Below are positions 1 through 10,598 of a DNA stretch of 64,000 nucleotides, piece by piece. The stretch is from contig WELA01010210.1 of assembly GCA_009602735.1 (NCBI GenBank), positions 23,452 to 87,451 on the forward strand, in the 5' to 3' direction. Numbering within the stretch: position 1 is the stretch's first letter; each line of letters starts with the position of its first letter. The notes below the pieces were generated by a model that had not been told where the DNA came from, made no database searches, and saw only the letters and a list, made by a program, of their open reading frames with translations. The position numbers and the translations under genes were made by a program. This stretch comes from Mesotaenium endlicherianum. Taxonomy: Eukaryota; Streptophyta; Zygnematophyceae; Zygnematales; Mesotaeniaceae.

Positions 1-585
1 CGCCCGAGCACTGCAGACGAGACGACCATCCATCGGCACGCGCTCGTCACTCCGTCAGAGTCCTTCGACGTACTACTGGGGCAGTACGTGCTCTTTCCCA
101 TCGGCGCCGCAATCAACAACTGGGCGGAGCGGGTCTTTTATCGACCTGACTGGCAGTCGGGAGGGATGCGCACGGCATCCTTGCCCCTCGACATTGTCGA
201 TCGCCGCCTAGCGGTGTCCGCTCTCTACGGCTTCATGGGGTTGGGCGACGGCCGGCCAATGGTCCAGATCGACAAGGAAGGGCCCGAGGATGAGGAGATC
301 TCTGTGGGAGAGGACCTGCTTGAGCCACAAGATGAGGAGCTGGAGCTGCCTAGTGCAGAGCTCCACCTTACACCACAGGAGCAGGCAGATGTCCTGGCAG
401 CCCAGGCCAGGGAGCAGATACGCATCTGCGCAGCGCACCGCGCCAGGATGCGGCAAATGGCGGAGGATGTCACCGAGGCTCTCACCGTTGCCCGTACTGC
501 CGTCGCTGCCACAGTCCTTGCTCGTGACTCAACGGCGGCTGCCCCCACCGCTGCCACGGCCTCTGCGTCTCACAGCGGGCCTTGA
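1..585 (+). CDS. Element B: C-terminal part of gypsy-type aspartic protease (5' truncated by window edge)
   Basis: Frame 1 is open from the first base. The early residues FDVLLGQYVLFPIGAAI, followed by an aromatic YRPDW segment, look like the tail of a Ty3/gypsy retropepsin (the conserved D-V-I/L-L-G strand before the domain end). The catalytic D-S/T-G would lie left of the window. Downstream the frame becomes acidic (E/D-rich, about residues 90-125) and then alanine-rich before a stop at 585. The following coding signal is in frame 2, so the polyprotein has either a frameshift or a programmed shift here. The protease would cleave the Gag-Pol polyprotein in virus-like particles. The assignment rests on a short motif plus position before DNMT and RT. 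Confidence 0.55.
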   Translation, partial: RPSTADETTIHRHALVTPSESFDVLLGQYVLFPIGAAINNWAERVFYRPDWQSGGMRTASLPLDIVDRRLAVSALYGFMGLGDGRPMVQIDKEGPEDEEISVGEDLLEPQDEELELPSAELHLTPQEQADVLAAQAREQIRICAAHRARMRQMAEDVTEALTVARTAVAATVLARDSTAAAPTAATASASHSGP

Positions 586-1946
586 GCGAGGACAGACGTC
601 CGCGTACGCCACGACGTACCCGTCGGCGTGGCCATCCAGTACAGTATGGACTCTCAGCCGCCAGTCCAACACGCATTGCACCAGACTTGCGACTCCTGGC
701 CTCGCATCACGGCATTGGAGGAGGAGGCCATGCGGCAGGCCGCCCAACGACTCACCCCTTGACAACATCAAGGAAGAGGGGCAGTGGGAGCAGCTTCTCG
801 AAGCGTCTGCGGAGGAGTACCTCGCGCAGCCATGGGAGGAGCCTTGGCCACCTACGCCCACGAGGAACATTTGGCAAAGGCCTACAGGCCCGCCCGGCCT
901 CAGCAACCTGCCGCAGGAGGCCGCGGCCCGGTCTAGCTGGGCCCGTGCCGCCGCAGCCGGACCCCACCGTACCGTGACCCATGACTGCTCCACGAGCAAC
1001 GAGTGCCGCGGCCGGCACTTGTTTGCCTCCGCCCGCGCGGCAGCTGCTGCTTCTAGCACTACCACGCCTCCCATGCGCCAGCCGGATCCTTGGAGCAGCA
1101 TCCGCGATCTGCCGCGCGCACACCTGGCTACCTGCGCCCATCCGCCCCTGCGATACGCACACCGCACCAGGCCGACCATTGGGCCCGCCCGAGAGACCAC
1201 TTCTCTCCGCGAGACAAGGCGCTCACCGTCGCTCACGCCCCTGAGAGAGGCGCAAGAGGTCACTCCTCTTTGCGAGCCGCGGGCCAGCTCCATCACACCG
1301 CCGTACAATGACGGGGAGCGCACGCACCCGTACGACGACACTCGGGAGCGAGGAGGCACGCCACCTTTTTGCCCACTTCCTGACTGCGACAACACGCATG
1401 CCTCCTTACAGGCGCATTACGCCCTGTACCTTGACCCTGCAGCTCAACGCGCCGGCGTCCCATGCAGCCACATCGCAAGCGACGGCCCCTCGGGATTGCC
1501 TCCTCAAAAGGTGGCGCGAACAGGTGGCAGGCCTCTCCCTCGCCACCCGTTCGCAGCACCCACACAAGTAGAGCTCATGCCGCATCTCCGGCATCACCGC
1601 GTTGCACTAGCTCCGCGAGGGCAATTCCGCCCGCGAGTCCAGTTGGCTCCGCGCCAGCTCGTCTGGCCACGACAGGAGGTTGACAGCCCCGAGCGATCTG
1701 TCTGCACAGTCCTCGCTGAGGCCATGCGTGAGCGCCAGCGCGCCTACTTTGATCCGCATCCCTATCTGCCTCAGCGGCTTGTTCTGGACCGGTTGGCCCA
1801 TGCAGCCTCGCACCAGACCGACCTCGCTCAACGGGGCCAATGGCAGCAGCTGTGCGCTCGCATGGCCCGGCGCCCGGCCCGCGCTGTGCCGCCGGAGGCT
1901 TTGCAGGACGCCTGCATGCGGTGGCGTTCTTATTAGGCCCACGCTT
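586..1946 (+). pseudogene. Element B: unrecognised Pro/Ala/Arg-rich segment between protease and methyltransferase
   Basis: Frame 2 is open from about 290 to a TAG at 1934-1936, with a TGA four codons later (1946-1948). The part after about 760 has plausible coding character (GQWEQLLEASAEEYLAQPW, then a long Pro/Arg-rich stretch, then a compact alpha-helical-looking end with several W and R residues). The same frame continues past the two stops into the methyltransferase, so this was probably the N-terminal extension or tether of that domain. I recognise no family. The two stops mark this copy as decayed. The GC-rich, CpG-rich composition matches the rest of B and differs from the neighbouring cellular DNA. 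Confidence 0.4.
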
Positions 1947-2014
1947 GAGAGGGGCGTCCCCTGCCCATTGCGGACTGCATTCCAGGTCTCACGCGCGACT
2001 ACGCCGAGCGCGCC

Positions 2015-3256
2015 GTGGCTGCGCTCCGCATGGCGCCACATCAGCACAGTGCCGAGCGCACCTATCCGCCTCCCGCGCAGCCCGGCGATCCTGCCATGGA
2101 GTGCCGCCCGCTGCCGACACCCATCTGTGCCGACCCGCTCGACGAGCGGCCCGGCGGCATTGTGCTCGTTGAGTTCTTTGCCGGGATCGCCATCGGGCTG
2201 CTGGCGACCTTGCAGGCCGGCATCCCCGTACGCCGCTACGTCTATGTGGACCCCGATCTCGAGGCTCAGCAGGTGGCCTGCCGGCATATGGCTCTGTGCC
2301 ACAAGCGATTCCCAGACCTCCTTCCTACGCACGCCTTCCGCCGCGCGCAGACAAACTGGCCCATGGACATTCGCGACATCACCGTCGAGCATGTCACTCG
2401 CCTTGGGCCCATCAATCTCATCATCGCAGGTTGGGAGTGCCAAGGATTTTCCAAAGCTGGGCGTGGCAGAGCACACAATGACCCTCGCACGGCCCTCTTC
2501 TGGCACTTGCTCCGCGTCCTCAACATGGTGGAGGACCGTCAGCCGCCGCACACTCTTGCATGGGTCCTGGATAACGTGGACGCACGCCACGACCACAAGC
2601 CCGCCGTCAGTGCCAACTTTGCCCTCTGCAGCAGCTACGTCGGTCGCGAGGCCGTCATCAACGCTGCCCAGATAGGCTCGTTCGCGCATCGCGTCCGCGC
2701 CTACTTCACCAACCTGGCCATGCCGGGCACGCTTGAGGCTTTGGCAGCTGCCCATCCACGCCACACGCGCAACGTCAACTCCATCCTCGATGCCCCTCGG
2801 CTGGCGCAGCGGGTGACGGTGCTGCCGCATCCCTCACAGGCGCAATGCGAGGTCCTTCACGACGTTACTCGAGCGCTTCCCACCTTTGTCAGCCGCTACG
2901 ACAGCAATGCCTTTGTGGGCGCACAGCGCGGGATGGTCATTGACTTGGAGACTGGCATGTTTGACAAGCCCCGTCCGACGGAGATGGAATGCGCCATGGG
3001 CTTCCCGCAGCATCTCACAGAGCTAGACGGTCTCACAGAGGTGAACCGCATTTGCCTCCTGGGACAGGCGATTGACGCCAACGTCCTCACATGGATCCTG
3101 CTGCAGACACAGGCCTTGGCACCTCTCTACACAGAGGCGCGCCACCTTGAGCTGCCTCGGCCTGCTGACGCCATAGACGTGGAATCCCCTGACGATGACG
3201 GCCAGGCTCCACCCGACACCGCATGGCATTCTCAGCACAAGGGGCTTGCCCCGTAG
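2015..3256 (+). CDS. Element B: C5 cytosine DNA methyltransferase domain encoded inside a gypsy retrotransposon
   Basis: This 413-codon open segment transfers a methyl group from S-adenosylmethionine to C5 of cytosine by family inference. Motifs occur in canonical order. Motif I (SAM loop) is VEFFAGIAIG at residues 52-61. Motif IV is GWECQGFS with the catalytic Cys at about 142. Motif VI is LDNV at about 185-188 in place of ENV. Motif VIII is QIGSFAHRVR at about 219-228. Motifs IX/X are RPTEMECAMGF and LGQAIDANVLTWIL (G at about 350). The first codon is GTG and is not a natural start; the domain reads as part of Pol, after the stops at 1934 and 1946 and before TAG at 3254. The reverse transcriptase follows in another frame. 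The usual Pro of the PCQ motif is Glu here. Motif order and spacing make the family call strong; the target context (CG, CHG or CHH) is unknown. Confidence 0.85.
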   Translation: MAALRMAPHQHSAERTYPPPAQPGDPAMECRPLPTPICADPLDERPGGIVLVEFFAGIAIGLLATLQAGIPVRRYVYVDPDLEAQQVACRHMALCHKRFPDLLPTHAFRRAQTNWPMDIRDITVEHVTRLGPINLIIAGWECQGFSKAGRGRAHNDPRTALFWHLLRVLNMVEDRQPPHTLAWVLDNVDARHDHKPAVSANFALCSSYVGREAVINAAQIGSFAHRVRAYFTNLAMPGTLEALAAAHPRHTRNVNSILDAPRLAQRVTVLPHPSQAQCEVLHDVTRALPTFVSRYDSNAFVGAQRGMVIDLETGMFDKPRPTEMECAMGFPQHLTELDGLTEVNRICLLGQAIDANVLTWILLQTQALAPLYTEARHLELPRPADAIDVESPDDDGQAPPDTAWHSQHKGLAP

Positions 3257-3257
3257 G

Positions 3258-4050
3258 CTCGCGCACGCCATCGGTCCCCGCCTCCGGCCCGTGACGATTC
3301 TGGTTCGCTGGGGGGGGGACGCAGTAGAGAGGAGGCCTTACAGCGACCCACGGAGTTCCGGTCGCCATTTTGCAAGAGAGAGGAGGCCTTACAGCAACCC
3401 AGAAAGTTCCGATTGCCATTTTTTTTTCCTTGCTCGCGCCCTCAGGCAGGCAGGGCCGGGCAGCTGGCAGCAGCTGCCAAGGAAGAGGCACCCATTGCAG
3501 GCCAAGCACAGACAGGCTACAGCTGCTGGGCAGGTGACACCTGCAGCGCCACAGCTTACGCCAGCAGCAGGGCAGGAGCCGGCTGCAGGGCAAGAGCCCT
3601 CACCAGCTACGCCTACATGGAAGCTGGGGGGGACTCTCACTGACGCCCAGGCGGCACAGCTGACGACACTGCTGGATGGGAGACGCAGCATCAGCTTCGC
3701 CAACGGCATGCACGACTTCGGGCGCTACAAAGGGGATTCCATGCGGATCTCTCTCACGTCCAAAGAGCCTATCTTCCTCAAGAGATATCAATACAGTCAC
3801 TTTGAGAATGGTCTGATCGATGCACAAACAGGCAAGCTAGAGGACAATTGGCTCATCAGGGAGTCGTCGTCTCGCTACGCCGCGCCCACGATCATGCCAG
3901 CCAAGAAGGATGCCTTGGGTAACTGGTCCGAGAAGAGAATGTGCGGTGACTATCAACGGTTGAATAAGGTCACTGAACAAGACGTGTACCCTATGCCGAC
4001 GCCAGACGAGATCTTCGATGACATTGGCGCCTGCACTTGCAGTGGGGTCC
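3258..4050 (+). pseudogene. Element B: reverse transcriptase N-terminal part, interrupted at 4050
   Basis: Frame 3 is open across this stretch. A Pro/Ala/Gln-rich tether (about 3430-3620) leads into an RT fingers domain. Recognisable features are RYQYSHFENGLIDAQTG, a loop matching the usual P-x-x-x-x-L-x-x-G-x-I region, AAPTIMPAKKD, and MCGDYQRLNKVT, equivalent to the R-x-x-x-D-Y-R-x-L-N motif. It ends with the P-T-P-D-E-I-F-D-D-I-G segment just before the RT palm. An LTR of element C follows at 4051. Coding resumes at 13430 beyond the nested insertions, but about 25 codons of palm sequence, expected between the two halves, are absent from both. Confidence 0.75.
3326..3422 (+). repeat. Two tandem copies of a 51-bp unit at the DNMT/RT junction
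   Basis: AGAGAGGAGGCCTTACAGC occurs at 3326 and again at 3377, each followed by a related GTTCCG...GCCATTTT tail. The second copy ends in a T9 run. The repeat lies just where the reading frame changes from the methyltransferase (frame 2) to the reverse transcriptase (frame 3). Confidence 0.8.
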
Positions 4051-4554
4051 TGTAGTGATTTGAGTCATAAAATCTTTAGTATGCATATATTTTAATGTTT
4101 TTGAATATATTTGAAGTAGTATTGTGTGGAGTCAAGTGCGAATAGATACTCTAGTGACTTGGTTCATGTCCTCAGGACCTTCTAAAGCATTTTCGAAGTT
4201 AGAGGAAGGACTTAGAAAAATTCCATGTGGCAAAAGTCAAATGGGCCAATTTTAGGTCAAAAGAACATGTGTACATTATTCTAGAAAGAGGTGGCAAGTT
4301 TTGGGATGTGTTGGGTGCCAACACATCAACATGCACCTTCCTACAAATTACTTATGTAGCACGTATATAAACAAGAGCTAGAACATAGAAAGACATTCGA
4401 GAATCACTCTTGTACGTGCCAAATTCCAAAAATACAATACCTTTGAAGAAGTCAGTTCTCTTTCAAGAAGCTACCACTTGTGTTCAAAGATCCTTGTCTT
4501 GATTAGATAAAGTATTCTATTTTACTAAGTACTTCATCTATCTGTTTCACTACA
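4051..4554 (+). repeat. 5' LTR of element C
   Basis: It starts TGTAGTGA and ends TCACTACA. A TATATAAAC motif about 180 bp before the end is a likely TATA box. A G spacer at 4555 is followed by the primer-binding site TGGTATCAAAGC at 4556-4567, a two-mismatch version of the initiator-Met-tRNA complement TGGTATCAGAGC. Confidence 0.9.
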
Positions 4555-4591
4555 GTGGTATCAAAGCTAGGCACTTTGGTAGCACAAGAAG

Positions 4592-6234
4592 ATGGCCGAT
4601 CCTCAAGACCAACAGCAAGCTTTCGAAGGAAGCACTTCATCCCCAAGAGACCCTCTTCCAGCGCCGATGGGAGAGCCCACTCAAGAAAATCTGCAACAAC
4701 AAGAAGCACCACAAGGAGGAGCACCGTCAAATCCCGTGGCAGCCGCCATAGCAAAATTGACCCCACCACAAGGAGTTCTCGCAAATGAGTGGGCAGCCTT
4801 CCTAATGACCGTCCACAACCAAGTGGGCTTGGCCACCTATGAAGCAACCGTGCAAGCGTCAAGAGAAGCTATGGCTGCCATAGTTGCCCCTATCGCGAGC
4901 AATGCTCAAAATCCAGCCCCGGCTCAAGCGCCTCCACAAGAGCCAACGAGAGCAAGGAAACTCATCAAGCCCGGCAAACCCGACACTTTCAACCCCGGGA
5001 AAGGTGCCAACCTGAATTTATGGCTCTACCAAGTGGAGACGTACCTCGCATTCCTTGAAGTACCCGAGGAGGACTACGTTCCCTTTGCCGTTACCTTACT
5101 TAGAGGAGCAGCAACATCATGGTGGCGTAACTATCAAGCGGCTATATATCAAGCTATGGCGCACCCCATGCTCGGCCAAGAGCCCCCACCATCATATGCA
5201 AGATGGGCAGATTTTCGTGAGGCCCTCAAGAAGCAATTCATGCCCATCAATGCGGAGAAGATTGCCCGAGGAAAGCTCCACCATCTCAAGCAAACGACGT
5301 CCGTTCAAGAGTATACATCCAGATTTCACGCCCTCACTCTTGAGATCCCCAACATGTCTCTCGAGGAGAAGATTGACCGNNNNNNNNNNNNNNNNNNNNN
5401 NNNNNNNNNNNNNNNNNNNNNNNNNNNNNNNNNNNNNNNNNNNNNNNNNNNNNNNNNNNNNNCTACCAAGTGGAGACGTACCTCGCATTCCTTGAAGTAC
5501 CCGAGGAGGACTACGTTCCCTTTGCCGTTACCTTACTTAGAGGAGCAGCAACATCATGGTGGCGTAACTATCAAGCGGCTATATATCAAGCTATGGCGCA
5601 CCCCATGCTCGGCCAAGAGCCCCCACCATCATATGCAAGATGGGCAGATTTTCGTGAGGCCCTCAAGAAGCAATTCATGCCCATCAACGCGGAGAAGATT
5701 GCCCGAGGAAAGCTCCACCATCTCAAGCAAACGACGTCCGTTCAAGAGTATACATCCAGATTTCACGCCCTCACTCTTGAGATCCCCAACATGTCTCTTG
5801 AGGAGAAGATTGACCGCTACATCTTTGGCCTCAAGCCCAAGGTGGCAAAGGAAGTGGAATTACGCGACTTGACAGACTTCTCAAAGATCATTGAAGTGGC
5901 CCAAAAGGTGGATACCTTGGATATCAAGCACTCCATGCCTTCATCTACACGTGTACCGGCGATGCGGGTGTACGCAGCCTCCTTCCACATCCGAATCTGG
6001 ACCCACACCCATAGAAATCAGAGTTATTAAAAGGGACCCCGCGGCTGCCCGGAGGAGTGGAAGACCTCCAATGACACTTATGATGCAAGAAACCAACAAG
6101 GAGTGAAAGCAAGACTCTCCCGGCTGAAAAAGAAGCTCTCATGACGGCTGGACTATGTTTTTATTGCAAGGAAAAGGGCCATCGTGCACTCTCATGCCCC
6201 AAAAAGATGTCAAAGAACGGACAGCGCCGGTAGG
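4592..6234 (+). pseudogene. Element C gag (broken; contains assembly gap)
   Basis: Begins [13 protein letters not shown] and carries the Retrotrans_gag core ([20 protein letters not shown], then SWWRNYQ), as in the intact gag at 19354. An 83-base N run at 5380-5462 separates two near-identical 354-bp copies of the same gag segment (5026-5379 and 5463-5816); the frame differs across it. A one-base insertion near 5980 destroys the frame before the zinc knuckle (CFYCKEKGHRALSC in another frame, about 6150-6200). The slippery site of the intact relative is altered here to AAAGAAC. The duplication is probably an assembly artefact rather than biology. Confidence 0.85.
5026..5816 (+). repeat. 354-bp direct duplication flanking an 83-N gap
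   Basis: 5026-5379 and 5463-5816 start at the same codon (CTACCAAGTGGAGACG) and end at the same base (GATTGACCG), with about two substitutions. The intact relative at 19354 has a single copy. Equal length on both sides of a gap is typical of a scaffold join that failed to overlap. Confidence 0.9.
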
Positions 6235-9200
6235 CCAGGAGCCTACCACCCCAAGACCCACTTCACGAGAAGGCAACAAGCCAAGTGAGGTGGAGACCCC
6301 CGTTGAAGACGACGTTCCAGCCCCAATGAGTTTGAGAGGTTACCTTGGAGAAGAGAAGGTCCACATCGTGGTGGATAGCGGAGCTCAAGAAAAGTTCATT
6401 GCTGCGGATTTTGCCACCAAGCACGGTATTACTATGCAAACTCTTGACCACGACGAGGAGATTATGATGCCCAATGGATTCTCCTATACTACCCCTTCCA
6501 AGAAGACGTACCCCTTGGCACTCTCTATCAAGTCCTTCAAGGTTAGAGTAGTGTTCTCCCCCATGCAATTGGGCAAGTACGACGTCATCCTAGGGGACGC
6601 CTTGGTTGACCAAGCACAACCCCCAAGTTGATTGGAGGGACGGTATTATCAAGATCAAGAAGGACATCACTTCAAGAATCCGTATTTTGCGCGCAATCCA
6701 GAATATCCAGACCCAAGACATCAAGAAGCCGGCACACGAGATACTATTGTCCGCCCTCCAACTCAAGAGACTTGTGAGGAAGAGACACGAGCTTCTTTTG
6801 GCCTTGATCACGCGGAAAAGACATCAAGAAAGACAACGAGAGTCAAGAAGGCCGCCCCCTTCCCAAGGAGATACAAGAAGTCTTGAAGGACTACAAAGAA
6901 GTATTCTCCCCGGAATTGCCCAAGGGCCTGCCTCCCAAAAGATTCGTGGACCACAAGATAGAGTTGGAGCCCGGAAGCAAGCCCATCTCTCGGCCTACAT
7001 TCAAAATGTCATACACGGAGCTAGACGAAGTCAAGAAGCAAATCAAGGAGCTACTGGAGCATGGCTTCATCCGACCTAGCAAGTCGCCATTTGGAGCCCC
7101 GGTGCTATCTGTCACGAAGAAAGATGGTACCTTGAGATGTGTGTGGACTATCGCGCCCTCAACAAGATGACCATCAAGAATCGATACCCGTTGCCGTGCA
7201 TGGATGAGCTCATGGACCGGCTGGTTGGAGCCAAGTACTTCACGAAGGTGGACTTGAGAAGCGGTTACCACCAGATTCGCATCGCANTATCGCTGAACCT
7301 GACATAGAGAAAACGGCGTTCGGGACAAGATATGGACATTTTGAGTTCATGGTCCTGCCATTTGGACTCACTAACGCGCCAGCAACTTTCATGACTATGA
7401 TGAACACCATATTTCAGCCCATGTTGGACAGATTTGTGGTGGTATTCATCGATGACATCCTTATCTACAGCAAGACCCTTGAAGAGCATGCGAGACACTT
7501 GAAAGAAGTCCTTGAAGTATTGAAGCAAAACAAGCTGTTTGCGAAGGAGTCAAAATGCGAGTTTGCCAAACAAGAAGTGGAGTTCCTAGGTCTCCACGTG
7601 ACTGCTGATGGCATCAAGATAGACCCCAAGAAGACCACGGTGGTGGAGGAATGGCCAACCCCCACGACCAAGAAAGAACTCCAGTCATTCTTGGGATTTG
7701 CCAATTGGTACAGAAAATTCATCCAAGGCTTCTCGCACATAGCAGCCCCCCTGACAGATCTACTCAAGAAGGACAGGCTATATACATGGACCGAGAAAGA
7801 GGAAGAGGCATTTCAAGAGTTAAAGCGAAGATTGACCACATCCCCGGTGCTCACACTCCCAAGTCCAAACCCAGATTGGCCCTTCCACGTCATCACCGAT
7901 GCATCTTCCTATGCAATAGGAGCAATCCTGCTTCAAGACCAAGGCAAGGGACTGCAGCCCATCGCCTACGAGTCAAGGAAGCTAAATCCAGCCGAGCAAA
8001 ATTATACAACCACGGAGCGAGAGGCATTGGCGATTGTACATGCCTTGAAGGTTTGGCGCTGCTACGTTGAAGGACGCAAAGTACTGGTCACCACGGACCA
8101 CGAGGCGTTAAAGCACCTCCAGACGCAGCCGTATCTCTCAAGGAGACAAGCAAGATGGAGCGGATACTTGCAACAATACAACATCACGATTCAGTACCAG
8201 CCCGGCAAGACAAACCCGGCTGACCCCCTCTCAAGACTGCAATTAAATGCAGTGATGGTATCCCTGAAGACAGATCTGGAAGCTCGATTTTCAGCCGCCT
8301 ATGAAAGAGACCCTTACTACAAGAACGGAGAAGCAGCCTTGGACCCATGCAAGAAGCAAGAAGGCAATTATTGGGTGAGGCAAGATACGGGCCAGAGATG
8401 TGTTCCTAATGACTTAGACCTCCGGCTCTTGCTTCTACGAGAAGCACACGACAACCCTCTTGGAGGACACTTTGGAATCCTAAGGACCACGGGCGTTCTA
8501 GCTAGGACTTATTGTTGGCCAGGCATGTCTAAGCAAGTCAAGGAGTACTGCAGGAGCTGTGACACATGCCAAAGAATCAAGCCATCATCGCAAAAGGCGG
8601 GAGGACTCCTCCAACCACTACCAATCCCCGAAAGACAATGGACGGACATCTCAATGGACCTTATCGTGGACTTGCCCGTGACACCTCGAGGCCATAATGC
8701 AATACTCACGGTGGTGGACAGACTTACCAAGATGGCTCATTTTATTCCCACGACGACTAAGGCTACAGCACCACAACTTGCAAGACTCATCTTTGACAAC
8801 ATCTTCCGACTCCATGGACTACCATCAAGAATTGTGTCAGATAGAGATCCAAGATTCACAAGCCATTTCTGGAAAAATCTCTTCAAGAACTTGGGTACAT
8901 CGCTGGATATGTCTACTGCCTACCACCCACAATCAGATGGGCAAACCGAGCGTATGAATCGTACCCTAAAGACCTCTCTAAAGGCCTACGTGTCTACCCT
9001 CGAGCAAGACTGGGACATGTACTTGACCCCCCTCGAGTTTGCCTACAACAACACTACGCAGGCCTCTACCCAAGAGTCCCCATTCTTCCTCAACTATGGC
9101 TTCCATCCAACCACGCCGCTGAGCTTCACGGCTGGGCTTAATGAAGTACCTGCAGCCACAGATTTTATGGAGACATTAGAAGCAGCCCTTACAGCAGCGA

Positions 9201-9829
9201 AGAAAGCTCTACAAAACGTGCAAGATGCTCAAGCAAGAGTGGCGAACAGATCCAGAAGAGAAATTACGTACAGAGTGGGTGACAACGTGTTACTATCATC
9301 CAAGAACATTTCCCTGAACAACAGGCCTGCCGGCAGCAAGTTCTCTCCCAAGTATTTGGGACCCTTCAAGATTATCCAGCAAGTCAACCCCGTTGCTTTC
9401 CAGCTAGAACTTCCCCAGACTATGCACATCGACCCCGTATTCCACGCTTCCCTCTTCAAGCCATATGTGCAACCCGACAACAAGTTCCCAGGACGTGTGA
9501 CAACCCCACCAGCCCCAACAATAGTGGATGATCATTTGGAGTACGAAGTGGAAGACATAGTGGCTATGAGAAATTTCAGGAGACAGCAGCAATACTTGAT
9601 CAAGTGGAAAGGATATCCAGATTCGGAGAATAGTTGGGTGGCGGCGCACTACCTTGACAAAGTTCAGAGAAAGTTGAAGCGCTTCCATGCCGCCAACCCC
9701 CATCTTGGACCAGCCCCAAGTCTCTCTACTAGAAGTCCAAAGACTTCAGGGAGGCAGCCTACCACCATCAAGAAGCAGCAGAAGACCCCTTGGAGGCAGC
9801 CTGCAAGAACAAGAAAGAGGAAAAAGTGA
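6235..9829 (+). pseudogene. Element C pol (protease-RT-RNase H-integrase-chromodomain), 5' part broken
   Basis: Protease VDSGAQEKFIAADFA near 6372 is followed by frameshifts near 6590, 6830 and 7130. A 7-base insertion with one N (about 7286) lies in the RT palm, next to a duplicated ATCGC. From 7349 to 9829 the frame is fully open (826 codons): [10 protein letters not shown] and the catalytic FIDD of RT, RNase H (ITDASS onward), integrase HHCC and DD35E core, and a chromodomain near the end. The 5' palm and protease are degenerate while about 7340-9110 matches the intact copy at 21732-23500 almost base for base, an uneven pattern discussed separately. Confidence 0.88.
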
Positions 9830-10598
9830 CATTAGACACTCTTCTCTTCTCACAGTTTCTGAACAGAAAACTAAAACTGCTACTGGTGATAAGCCTTTGC
9901 ATAATAAATTCTGAAAATTTACCTCGCTGTAGTCCATGAGTAGCCGGTCATTCACAGTCCAAGTTTGCTCAATTTGGAGCACTGGTGAGGGAAATATGAT
10001 GCTCTAAGTAGAAGGGGGTCAAGCTGCTGGCATTGGTAGGGCAGAATATGCCTTCTGACATTGTGCCCTCTCCTGAACTTGGAATGCTTTGAAACTCAAG
10101 ACTCTGGCAGAACATCTTACAGCGCCCATTTTGAGACTTACTTTGCAGAATTTGGAGAAGCATAGATGGACTTATGATTTTCAGAAGTTTCTGCACAGGT
10201 TTGGAGGAGTGCCTACTCTCTCAGCTCTCGACGACACTCCAGAAATTAGAATGCTCTCAAATCTGGTGACTCGGTAGAGTTCTTTGACGCGGTCCGTTTG
10301 GCACTCAAATTTTCAGATTTGGAGCAGTTCTGTGGACGCTATGAATTTTTGAATTTGTGGCAGATTCTGGGCCAACTTGTACAATTTTCTTTATCATTAA
10401 GGAGTAGGCTAGCCAATAAGGTCACACCACCTACGACCTTGCCTAGTCTACCTTACATGTGTAGCACCTGACTTGGCGCCTTTGACTAGTCCTCTTCACA
10501 TGTGTGGCATCTGACTTGAAACTGTTGACTAGTTTGCTCCACATGTGTAAGACCTGACTTGACGCGCCGAGACGTCGCTTTTTCTATCGGGGGGGTGA
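9830..10598 (+). other. Element C 3' untranslated region with triplicated 43-bp unit and polypurine tract
   Basis: No coding signal. Three imperfect 43-bp units beginning ACATGTGT start at 10455, 10498 and 10541; the first two contain TGACTAGT. The same block precedes the 3' LTR of the intact relative. A G7 run at about 10589-10595, directly before the LTR, serves as polypurine tract. Confidence 0.75.

Noticed and set aside
529-1395. Long minus-strand open frame (288 codons) opposite element B
   Set aside because: Low-complexity Arg/Ala/Gly-rich translation typical of the antisense of GC-rich coding DNA, with no family motif.
1607-2830. 407-codon minus-strand open frame opposite the methyltransferase
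   Set aside because: Exact antisense of the DNMT, whose motifs are unambiguous on the plus strand.
3580-3660. Considered the CAG/GCA-rich stretch as a CRISPR-like or minisatellite array
   Set aside because: It is the low-complexity Ala/Gln/Pro tether before the RT, with no regular repeat-spacer structure.
9404-9703. Repeated identical minus-strand frames in C and C' pol
   Set aside because: Antisense shadows of pol; identical only because the elements are.
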